From the NCBI GenBank assembly GCA_002245135.1, contig NGBS01000637.1, positions 1 to 34,331 on the forward strand: DNA of 34,331 nucleotides. Reading direction: 5' to 3'. The notes beneath the pieces were generated by a model. The model was not told the DNA's origin, ran no database searches, and saw only the letters and a list, made by a program, of their open reading frames with translations. Of this stretch, positions 20,320-33,400 are shown piece by piece (positions within the stretch are counted from its first letter, which is position 1; each line of letters starts with the position of its first letter). The translations under genes were made by a program, and so were the position numbers. Source of the DNA: Proteromonas lacertae (Eukaryota > Sar > Bigyra > Opalinata > Proteromonadidae).

Positions 20320-23300
20320 TCAATTAATCAATTTATTTAAATCAATAACAATTGGTTTATTAGTTAATGGTAAGTTCTTTCCTGAAAGTATTATATGAAC
20401 TGTAATATTGGGAATTTCTTTCTCCTTTTTATAATAATCATTTATAATCTCTTCTATTTGTGTATTTTCTGTTGGACTAAGCACAAAATATTGAACTTCG
20501 TTACTTTCACTTAATAATGATCTAAAAAATTCACCTTCATATGTTTCATCCATTCCTTGATTAATCTATATGTAATATATATATATTAATCATTTATACT
20601 TCATCCATCATACAGAATGGTGATTGAATTAAACTTCTCATAGATAATACTAACAATGAAGTGGAAAATGATTTTTCTCCTCCAGATAGTGTTTGACTTG
20701 TAAGATCTCTAACTCTATCAAATGATTTTAATTTTGCTTTAATACTAAGCCGATATGAGTGAATAAAACTTTCATAATTACTATTTCTTAAAAATAACAA
20801 AATACTCTGCTACTGGTATATCAGTTGATTTAGTATCAGGTTCAAGCATTATTCCTCCTAGTGCTATTGTTGTGTTTTTTGATGAATTTTTGTTATCTTC
20901 TCTAACATAGGTCATAAAGTGTCTATTCATTGTAGTAATAACTCTATGTAATTCTTTATCCCATTTTCTATGTTGTTGTTTTATTTCTTTATACTCATTA
21001 GCAAAATCAGTTTTCCTATTATTGTTCAGAAAATATATCAAACAATATACATTTTCATGTAATTATTTTTTTCTTCTTCTAAATTAGATATAATATCTTT
21101 ATATTTTAAATATTCAGTATTGTCAGTATTCAATATCTTAATAAATTCTTTTGTTTGTTCTATCTTTTTCTAGTAATTAAAAACAGATAATATTGTAATA
21201 AATACATTCAATTCAGTTTCACTTTTACCATAATCATCATCATATTTACTTGGTAATTTCTATTTTTATTAATCAGTACATTATATACATACATATTTAA
21301 TATAATATTTTGATTTCAAATCTTTAAATTTTGTCTTTATTTCTTCAAAAATATCTGGCTTTATTGCATCCATAGCAGCTTCATATACATTTTTCATTTC
21401 ACATTCAACTTTTTTAGCTTCAGTAAAATGGTTTTTGAAAAATACTTCAATCATTCTATAGACAAATATATAATATATAGTCATTGGTTATTATACACTT
21501 TATTTTCCTTTTCTTTTTTTAAATTTTCTTTATGTAAATTAATTTCTTTATCAAATTCACTTTCAAATATAGTTAATATAGCTAAAGGTTCAAGTGTCTA
21601 ATAATATCATCAATATAGTATTTATACTTTTACATAATAAAAGTAATTATTAATTATTGAATAATAAGATAATAACCATTCATGAAATAATCTAGGATTT
21701 TTCATTGTTATTATTTCATTATTCAGCTCATTTAATTCTTTTTCTCTTTCAATAATCTATTGCAAATAAATATTAAATAGATAATAATTACTTGCTTTTT
21801 CAATGTATTAACAACTTTATCTCTATTTCGTATTGTATTAATATTTGATGATAATTCTTTTAATATATCCTCCTTCATTTTCTTATCTTGATCAATATTC
21901 AGTTTGTATTTTGACTTTTTTTCTATCTATATTCATATAATTACAATATATTACATCTAATTTTATATTTTCTAACTCTTTATTCTTTATTCCGATATTC
22001 CTCAATAGCTTATCTCTATCAGAAAAATCTTTTGCAGTAATTAACAATTCAGATAAACTAGATTTAATTTTGATTGTTTCAATACTAATGTTATTATTTC
22101 TAATTCTATGAAAGATATATTTATATTTTGGAGTAAAAACTATAATAGATGAACAATTCTTTAATGAAGAATCAGAATCAGCTTGTAAATATGTAACAAA
22201 ATCATTACAATGAGATTCAAATGATTCTAGAGCAATTAAAATATAATGTATTGAATAGTTTGAGCATAAAAATGAACGAATCAATGATTCACCATTTTCA
22301 GAATCTGCAAATTCTATTATTCTGTCTAGTGTAGAATAAATTCCAAAACTGAGTAATGGAATAATATCAATTTCTGTAATATTCATCTGTAATGTATATG
22401 TAAACACTGATATTTGTTTGTAATTGTGACTATATGAGTAATATCTTACCATTGAAGCATCTTCATTTGATGAAAATAACAATCCACATAATATCCAATA
22501 ACCAAGTGCAAGTTTGACATATAAAGCATCTGAATCCTTTGAATACTTCATATATTTAACTATTGGAAGTCTATAACTACCATTAAAACTGTTGCTTATT
22601 GATTCGGAATATTTTATTACATTTTGTGTATCACCTGGTAATTTTGTGAAGAATTTTTTATATATTCTTCTTTCTTTTTCGATATATTTCTTTATAGATT
22701 CTTCACAATTTTCATATTCATATTTTAAAGTTGATAATTCATTATTTACTTTTCTGAACTAATAGAATAACAAACAGCATTTAAATACCTTCTTTGTAAT
22801 AGTAGATTTTTCCTTTTCTACTTGAATTTGATGCTTAATTAATTCTTCAGTTAAATTTGGATCATTAGGAGTATCTTCTAATTCTAACAGTTTCTGCTTT
22901 TTTTGTTCTAGCTATAATTTTATAACTACCATATAAAATAAATACCTCTCTTATATCTCTTTCCTTTTTTTCTTCTTTACTTTGAATCCTAGATTTTCTC
23001 ATTAATATATTGTTGTAAAATCTTTCTGATCCTTCAAATAATCTGTTTAGCTCAACTATTTTTTTCTCTAAAGCTTCTTGACAGTTTTTATAACCACTAA
23101 TTATAATAACAATTAAGATATACCTAGGTATTATTTTTTTCTTTTTCTTTTCCAAATATGCTTTTTCATCCTCATAACCTTGTATCTTTTTCTCAAACTA
23201 TTCATATTAAGTAAAGGAACAAAACAAAATAAAAAATACGATTGCAATAGATGGTAACTTGTCAATTCTGTCCAATTCATAATAATATTTCTCTTTTATT

Positions 23301-24216
23301 ATATCATATTTTTTCCACATCAGTACTTTATTTATTGAATCAATCTATAATAAAACAATTAAAAATATACTTGCTTATTATATTCCTGGTTCTGTTTCAT
23401 TTTTGATTTTATCCCTTCATATATCTAATAAAAGAATAAATCAGATGTGTATATATACTTTTTTCCCATTTTCTTTTCTAAATATTTCATTTTCTAATTT
23501 TCTCAAAATCTTTGACTGTTCAGATAATATTTTCGATTTATTTATTAAATCTTGATGAGTTTCATACTATAGTTCATTATTGCAATTTTTATAATATACC
23601 AATTTATAATCTATTGATTTTTCAATATTCATTAAATTATTTGATAAATCCTCACTCAATACTTTAGATACTGTTTCTTGTTGTAATATTTGAAACATAT
23701 TATTACTGTCAATACTATATTCATGCCTCAAATAATTTGCTATTTCTTCTCTTCCTTTATATTCTTCACTACCTTTGAATAACACATGTTCACATGTTAT
23801 TAAATTTAGTTGAATTGATATACAACAAGGTGAATCATCTTGATTATTAGCTGAACACAATCTATCATCTTCTATACATAATTCTATTCTTGAACTTTCT
23901 CCTTTTTTCATCTTGTTGTTTATATAAGCTGAGTATGTCATTACCTCTTCTACACTCTTCTGGTGATGAACCAAGAAGCAATTTGATAGCCACAAGAATT
24001 GAACTCTATTAATTAAAGTATTATATAACTTATACCTTACCACTTCCATTTGGGACCGAATATCAAATTTAATCCCCTTCTTGGAAATATCTCAAAATTT
24101 TCATAATTCATAAAGTTTTGTAAATATAATCGGCATATGCTATAATTACATATTAATAATTTTAATACTGTGGGTGTGATATCGAAAAAGAATTTCTATT
24201 TTTTAGAATTTTGCAT
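20320..24216 (-). CDS. SMC5: SMC5, structural maintenance of chromosomes protein
   Basis: Nuclear ATPase of the SMC5/6 DNA repair complex. N-terminal head: LQNFMNYENFEI, then GLNLIFGP-NGSGK (Walker A) and SSILVAIKLLLGSS. Long coiled-coil arms surround a hinge (FGIYSTLDRIIEFADSENGE, LCSNYSIHYILIAL, about 22200-22330). C-terminal head: TSQTLSGGEKSFSTSLLVLS signature and MMDE/INQGMD, where NQGMD is diagnostic for SMC5 over SMC6, then YFVLSPT. At least ten introns; resolved ones include 20566-20599 (34 nt), 20781-20805 (25), 21016-21050 (35), 23929-23953 (25), 24006-24035 (30) and 24140-24168 (29). The Walker A needs one base fewer (an extra A near 24048), and another frame change lies near the proposed ATG, so the start is uncertain. 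Exons between 21500 and 23900 were not all resolved. Ends KLIN, TGA. Confidence 0.85.
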
Positions 24217-24431
24217 GGTAAATAATCCATATTCCTTTTGCAATATAATAATAAAATCTAATTTTGAATAAAACAATCAGATAAAATAAAAACAAACTAA
24301 ATTCTATTCAAGTTTTTGCTCAAGCTTTTAATCTCAAGCCAAATTTGTTTCATTTTACGATTTATTTTAACACATATCACAAAAATTGGAAAGATTTTAT
24401 AAGATTATAATAAGCATATAATAATATATAA

Positions 24432-27400
24432 TTATTCTAGTTCATCTAAATCATCCATTTTATCTTCTTTTGAGAATTTATGAAGACGATAATATCTAAT
24501 TCCAAAGAATACACCTACTCCAATAATAATCCAATACACCTACAACTATTCCAACTATTATTCCAGGATTTATTCCTTTTTTATCTTCATGATAATCAAC
24601 ATTCATTAATGATGATTCTATTTTATTCTGTTTTAGAATAGAATGGATGTGAATGAGTTAGTTCTCTTAAAAAAACTTCACTATTTAAATAACCTGATTA
24701 GATCATTATATTCTATTCCATTTATTTCATAATTATCATTCACTACTATTCGTAGATAAACTGTGCATTCTTCAGACTATTTTGAAAATATAGAATATAA
24801 AATATATTAAAATATACCTTTATATTATATGATAAAATTAACACTTTATTATAATCAATTCTTTGACTTTCTGAAACTATCTTTCTTAAAGCATTTTGAG
24901 CTTCATATACATAATGAATATCACTAATTGGTGATAATGTTAATCTCAAATTCAAATTTATTGTTCCTACTTTTGGATTAGAAAATAATTCTACACAATC
25001 ATCTCTATCTGCTTCACACCATATTGGAGATAGAATATCATTCTCATTATCACAACATTTTCGAGTTTGAAAACCAGCATAACCAGATCCACAACTGATT
25101 GTTAAATTATTATTTCTCTCAGTTTCTTCCCATACATTCTCTTTTTTACACAATATTAAATCTACTCTTAATGTGATATTTGTTTCAATCGATCCAATTG
25201 TATTTGTTCCTTTTATTACATAACTTTGATTTTCTTCTTTATTCAATGGATTTCCTAATATTGTTCCATATAATGGATCAAATTTTAAACCAACAGGTAA
25301 ATTTGGTTGTATTTTATAGTTTCGAATTGAATTTACTACAGATGGTTTTGATTCATTCATTTCAATACCTCGATAAACAATAATTGGAGTTTTATATGTA
25401 AGATTTAATGGAGGTAATGGAATACATTCTGATCTATCTATTGCTTGCCATTCTGGTGTTAAACTACCTTTCTTTAATTCACATTTTCGTTTTTGTTTAC
25501 CGCCATAATCAATTCCACAATTTATTATTGCAGTTTTGTCTATTAATGTTGAAGGCCACTCTCCTTCTTTAGAACATCCTTCATCATCAACTGAGATATA
25601 TAAATATGTATAAACTACTTCGATTATTCCATTCACTTTATGCTTTGAATTTCCAGCTGTTACATTAAACCATTGCCATCTTAATGGTTCTATTGCTATA
25701 CCATATATTTCACCACTACTTTCATTAAAAACTAAATTATTTGGTAATGAAGGATATATTTCAAACACATCTGCAAATCCTACTACTATTGGTGCTTCTT
25801 GATATACTTCTTTATTCACACTAAATGATAATCTTCTATTTCTATATTCTACTGAATAAGGAGTACCAGGTGTACAATCTCTATCATCTATTTCTAACCA
25901 TTTTGGATTTGCTGCATCTTCACAATATCGACTTCTATAACCTGTATATCCTTTTGGACATAATACAGTCACATTTAAACCACGATCTAAATCAGGCCAA
26001 TTATCATATGCTACACATTTCTCCCATACACTCATTAAGAAATTTAATGAAGAAATACTTATTATTGGATCATTATTACTCGTTGATAATATATCCAATA
26101 TAACACTATCATAATATGTTGTTGCATTTACTAAATCTATTGTCACATTATAATTATAGTTTGAATATTTTATATTATTCTCACTATTGATGATTGTGTA
26201 ATTACTTATCACATTATTTTTACCATATAATATCCAACTATTTGGTGCATCTTCATTATATTTAGGTATTTGAATAAATAATTTGTTTAGATATACTCCT
26301 CTTTGGAAATCACATGTTAATTTCACTTTTGTAACACCTTGTAATTTAAAGATTGTATCTGGATTATTATCAACTAAATAATTACTATTCACTCCTTCCA
26401 TATTTACAGATGATATACAACTAACTCCTTGAACTACACTTGAAAATCCATCAGATATTGTCACTATCATATCAAATACTACAAAATCTCTTGTTATATT
26501 ATTTCGATATAATACCACATTTATACTATTTGTTTCTATATTCATATCACTAGATATTTTTAAATCCACTCCATTGAATTTTACATATTTTTCACCTATT
26601 ACTTCATCTTTATCATTTAATCTATCTCTCCAAATTTCTTTCTTATTGAAATATACTTTTATTCCTTCTTCATATTTAAATGATAAATGGATTATACTTA
26701 TTTTTGTCAATGATGGACCAACATTTATCAATTTCTTTATATATATTTTATTATTCTCAACTAATGATATTGGAATATTTAATGGTAATATTTGTTCCCA
26801 ATTCTCCTTTATCATATATATTTTCCATCCAATCAGGCTTTGGTTCATTAACACCATCATAACAGTTTATTGTTTCTCCTGGTGAAACTATTGATTCTAC
26901 TTGGAAAGAATATCTTGAAGAACCAGAATATACATTGATTGTTGTTAAGATTATTTCACCTTCTAATTTCACATATAATGGATATTTCCAACCATCATTT
27001 CCTTCATCTAATGCTGTTAATGTAAATATATCTTTTGTTAAACAGATATATTGTCTATAAGTTGTATTAGCTTCAGTATATAATATAGAAGTTAACACTA
27101 AAGATGATTCACTTCTCACTTCAAATGATTCTTCTAATGGCTTATCTCCTGTTTTATGCTCAAATATTACATATAGTTCATTACTTTTACATGTATCAAT
27201 TATTATATTTATTTCATAACTTGATTCCCCTGCATTGTTTGAAGCTTTGATTATATAAGTTCTTTGAGGAACTAATAAATATGGAGTTCCACTAATTATT
27301 CCTGTTGAAGAATCTAAATATAACCCATCTGGTAATTCGGGTGTTATTGAATATTCAGAAACCATATTATCTACTTTAGGAACTAACTCAGTCATTTCTT

Positions 27401-30400
27401 TATATAGCATTAAAGTCAATGTTGTTATTTTTCTATCTCCTTCATAATAACCACTTATCTTTGGATATTCTAAATTCTCTACTCCTATTTCAATTTCACT
27501 TTTATAAAATTCTTTAAATTTATCATATCCATATATTGTGTATTTCTGTAATTCTTGAATCTTTCTTGGAATACCTTTTATTTCACCTGTTAATGGATCA
27601 AATTCTAAACCATCAGGTAATAATGGAGCTATTTGTAAATCTATTAATTTATCAATACCATTAAACAATGGATAATTTATATCAATTTCTCGATTGATGT
27701 AATAGTAGTTCAGAGTATATTTATATGAAAAATCAGGTAAATAATCATTAACACTAAATGATTCTTTAGGAATAGGAATGAATATTTCATTTGTACATTC
27801 TTTATTCTCATAATATAACTCAATTCCATGTGGACCATCATTATCAAAATACTTGATTCGGAATGGATATAATCCTTTCGCTTTTCCTGTATTACCTTCT
27901 TTATATATTTCATCATGACATCCAGAATTATCAACTACCACTTTTCCTAAACCTAATTCTAATGTTGCACCACTATCACTCCTTATAGCAAAGAACCATT
28001 CTCCACTGCATTCTAAATATATATTACTATTCCAAATTACACCAAAATGATCTGATAAAAATGTAGATATACCATACCATGCTTCATTTGTTTCATTCAA
28101 TGGAAAACTAATTATTTCATCAATTCTCTTTGTTTTTATTCTTCCAGATTCCTCTATCTTTGGCATATACTTTTTTGAATTTTCATTTTTACATATTTGA
28201 TTATCTAACAAATAATAATCTCCTTTCAAACCATATATAAAATGATCTACATAATTATTAATAAATATATATATATATTATATACCATGAATTATTATAT
28301 AAATTGTTACTGTACTTGATCCATATTCACTTGAACCAGTTATTGTGTATTTATCATATGATATTTCATTAGCTTTTCCATATATTTCACCTGTGTTATT
28401 ATTCAAGTATAAACCATCTGGTAATTCTTTTCCCATCTTATATACTCTTATTATACCTATCACTTTTGGTAATTTACTTTTACATTCTATACCTCTAAAA
28501 CAAATCACTCTTGGATAATCATCGATTATTGGATAGTTTTCACCACATTCACTACTATCTATTACATCCCATTCACCAAGATTTGGTTGAAATATATCAT
28601 TCTTTATTAAACATTTTCTTGTCTTATATCCATTTATATTTTCACCACATTTCACTTTTGCTACTCCGCCAACAGCTGTTTCTGGAAAATCTCTATCAGC
28701 TATACATTTTGATACTTCTGATTTTAATGTAAATTCACACTCTTTACTTCTTTCTTCATTTGCTTCGATCTTTATTCGATTTTCAGATTCACTTACTGTA
28801 ACTCCAGATATTGTACCATTCTTATGTAACATTAAGCCTTCAGGAAGAACAGTATTATCAATTAAATTGAATGAAGCTTGAGAAAGAATACCAATATAAA
28901 GTGGAGATATTATACAATATATTCCAATATAACAAGAAACTGAAGATTTTGTATAATTAAACACTAATGGATACTGTTCTCTACATTCAGATACTTCATT
29001 TTCCCATTTAGCAGGATTTGTTAATAAACATTTTCTTGATTTCTTACCAATTTCAGGCAAATCACAATCAATCACTGATATTTCGCCTGATTTTGTCTTA
29101 GGGTATTTATCTGTCGATTCACAATATAATTGTTCAATTTTTATTGTTATTTCAGATGTTTTCAATGTTAATCCTCTTGAATAATAACCACTTACTATGT
29201 ATTCTTTTGATTCGGTGTTTAAGACTATCATCTGCTTTTCCATAGATTTTACCTGTTAATTCATTTATTTTTAACCCTTTTGGTAATTTGGGAGTGATGG
29301 AATAATAATCAATTGAATATATATTTCCACCAACAACACTTATTTCTTCATTTTCATTATTCTCTATTCCTATATAAAATATAAATATTTTGCTATTATA
29401 ATCTATTTTGGTTGCAAATGAATCTACTACTGATATATATAATGATATTGTTCTTATTCCTGCTGTATTTCTAATAGAAACTTTATATTCACTTCTTTCA
29501 TACAATTCTTTTGGATTTCCAGATATTGAACCATCTTCATTATTAAAACTTAAACCAATTAAACTAATATCTGGATCAATTGTTATACTTCCAATTATTC
29601 CCTTTATTTTTGGTTTTATTGTTTCTATATTTTCATTTATTTTAAATGAATATGAATTTTGAGGATAATCTATTGTAGCTAAGGCTACTTGACATCCACT
29701 TATATCTTCTATTCCCCATGTAGCTGGATAACTTGCATAACAAAACATTTTCTTTAACCCTATATAACCTTCATCACATTCTTTATAACTATAACTACCT
29801 GCTTTAGCACTTACATAATCATTCATTGATTCACAAAATAATGTTTGAACAATTATATGTGAATGGGAATTTATATACTTTATTATTTAATATTGATAAT
29901 AATACACATTCATTTACTAAAGCTGGAGCTTCATCTTGAACTTTTCCAATTATTGTTCCATTATTTGTGAAGAAGATTATTCCATCATTTAATTGGCATG
30001 ATAAATCAAATCGATCAAATCCTCCATTGGTTATTGGACTATAACTCATGAGATATCCATAATAGAAATATAATTTATCACTTTCATATCTACTTTCTGA
30101 ACCAGGCTGCATACAATTATCTTCTATTTTATCCCAACTTCCATCTTCTAAACATTTTCTTCTTCTATAACCATTTGAACCACTTGGACATTTTAAAACC
30201 AATGAATTCAATGCAAATGTGGTTTTCCATTCACCAGATGTTGGACATCTTACCATTAATTCATTTACTCCTATCATCTCACTTGCTTGAAATCCTGTAT
30301 TTAATGGACCTCTTATTGATTCAATATCTATTCGATATATTTCAAAAGATTTCTTTGAAAATATTGATAAATAATTCATTTTCTTTCTTTCAGATGATAT

Positions 30401-33400
30401 TGTATAGGAATTAACATGAGGAATCTCAAACCAATCGATAATATCTTTTCGATAAGAACCATATATTCTGAATTTATTTATATCTCTCTCAGGTGAATCT
30501 TTTGCTGTTCCATACCAAATTGTATTGAAATTTGTTATAATATTTGGCCAAGCAAATGTTAAACTCAACATTGAACTGCCATTTAATGATAATTTCGAAA
30601 CATAATATTGAGTATTTAAGTCGTTATCAAATAAACTGGTTATTACATCTATCATATTATCAGATTTCTCGGATGATTCGACTATCATTGTTGGAATATC
30701 TCCTGATAAATAGGTCTTTATCACTTTCATTTCACCGTTTCTCCATTGATAACTATCTAATTTCACTCTCAATCTATCAACCTCATATGCTGTATTATCA
30801 GTATACACAACTAAACCTATAGTATTTGTGTCATATTTCATTATATTTCCTAGTATCTCAATTTCCACATTCTCTAATTCTATCGTACATGATTCATATA
30901 TCGTATTATTCAAATAAATTCCTTTTCGATAGATTTCATGTCCATTCATATATAATACAAAAGGACAATCACTGGATATTTTACACATCATATATTCAAT
31001 TTTTGTAATATCTGATGGAGCTGTAAATGAGGTTCGATAATAATATTCATGTAAATCTTTATTTCTATTAGGAAAATTATTATCAATATAAGATATCCAA
31101 TTATTTTCACCAAAATTATACATCCAACCATTGACTGGGATATATTCACTATACTGCCATTTTGAACCACTATCTATTAATGAGCTTGGAATACTGAATG
31201 AATATACTAATGTTTCACTAAAACTATCATATCTCTTTTCTATCATTAATATATCATTATAATAAACTATCACTTCACTATTATCATCCCAAGGTATTAA
31301 ATTATCACTTCCTAATATTAACTCGAATAAATTACCATTACTACAACTACCTCTCCATTCATCATTATTATTAAAAACACCTTCAAAATATATTATTTCA
31401 TTATTGTTATTATCTTTCAACCTTATCAACATATTGTTTCCACTATTTCCACTGATTATATGAATTTGGATTATTCCATTCGTTGTGCATTCTATTGAAT
31501 TAAACATTAATGATATTGTATTTGATTGTATTTCATTTTTATCAACAGCTTTTATGCTTATTCTTGTTTCCATAAAATCTATACTTGCTTTTGTATAAAT
31601 ACAACCATTTTCTTTATTCAATTTGAAACCATCAGGAATATAATCACTCTCAAATATGTAATAACTAATTCCATTGGATGATGTTGGACAGATCATTTGA
31701 GGTATTCCAACTGTTACTGTATATGAATTTTGAGAATATGATATTGATGGTTGATTATTTTTAGTATGTATTGTATAAGATTCAATTATTCTAATAATTC
31801 CATCAGAATATTCATTATATCTTATTAATTCGCCATCTCGACTTATTTTATATTTTCCACCATGTAAACTACTTGATATTACTTTTAATGTTAAAATTTC
31901 ATTATTATTTATACATTTACCATAATTATAAATACTAAATGAGGATGGTTTTAATAAACTGTATATTTCTTTACCATTTGATGAAGAAGATAAAGATAGT
32001 TCTACTTCTTTATTGGCTGTTTCAAATTTCATTAATATATAAGAATAACCAGATGCACAACCATTTATTGATATTGTTATTGATGAATAACTTAAACCAC
32101 TTGGATTCATACAATATATTATATATTTCTTGGATATGGATATTGTTGATCTTCCTGTTAATCTTCCATTTATTTCATTAAAACTTAATTCTGATGATAA
32201 ACTTGGTTGTATATAAAAATAACAATTCTTAAAACTGTCAATTTTTGGATTGATTAATATTGGTTCTACTGGAATTATTGAGTTTCCTACATTGTTTTCT
32301 ATTGAATCAAATCTAAATGATGGAGGTAGTTGGAAATCTGAAAAACCGATTTGGATAGTTGTGAAATATTTTTCATATGATGATTCTGAATATACTGTTA
32401 TTTTATACTCTATTAATTCACTTTCATGAATATTTGGTTTTCCGCTTATTATACCACTTCTTTCATCAAATGATAAACCATCAGCAATTTCAGGTTCTAT
32501 TTCATATACTAAATCATCAATTTTACTTAATTCTTCAGATAAAATAGGACTTATAGGATCTATCTCTATTCCATAGATTAAAGTCACTAATTCATAATTA
32601 TAATATATCATTCTCATTGGATAATTATAAAATCTATTGTCAACTTCTACCCCATTATCACTTGACCATCTCAAATCAAAATATGGAATATTTTTCTTGT
32701 TTATATCCTTTCCTGTTATTTCGATTTTGTGATAACCCACACTTAATGGAATATCATATTCATATTTTCCTGATTTTAATACAAATTCAATTGAATCATC
32801 TATTTCTATTTTCATATTCTCTATTGTTGTTTCTATTATGATTTTATATTCATCAAAATGTAATATATCAATATATCCTTCCCATTTATAGATTGTTGGT
32901 TTTTCACTATTATAACTAATATCAATTCCATTCAGTTCTTTTAAATCAAATGGTAATTTAGTGTATGTTTTTAACTCTAATATATTATCATCTTCATCAT
33001 CTGCATTTTCACTTTCACTTATATAATATCGAAATAATAATCTTTCATTATATTTCTTTTCATTTTTTATTCTTATATTCACTTTAACAGATATACTAGA
33101 CAATGGATTTTCAGCTTTTATTGTATATTCTTTATTCTCATATTCTATTGATACTGAACCTTTTAATTCACATTTCTTATTTATGGATAAACCATTTGGT
33201 AGATCTGGAATTATACTACATTCAGTTATATCTCCAATTACAACACTTGGAATTATTAATACTTCATGATTTATATTAAATTGATAATTATTATTTTCAT
33301 ATTCAAATCTTTCAATTGGTCTATAATAAAACACAAAATTATTATCTTCTATTGGAATTCCTTCTAATAAATTGTTTATATTATTATTACTTATTTTTCC

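Noticed and set aside
24432-24720. Euplotes-like programmed +1 frameshifting at AAA-TAG or GAA-TAA (also considered in ARP3 and at the SMC5 start)
   Set aside because: In places where conserved motifs fix the site of the shift (SMC5 Walker A, ABC transporter, He_PIG unit near 29220) it does not coincide with a stop codon, and both missing and extra bases occur, so indels explain the data better.
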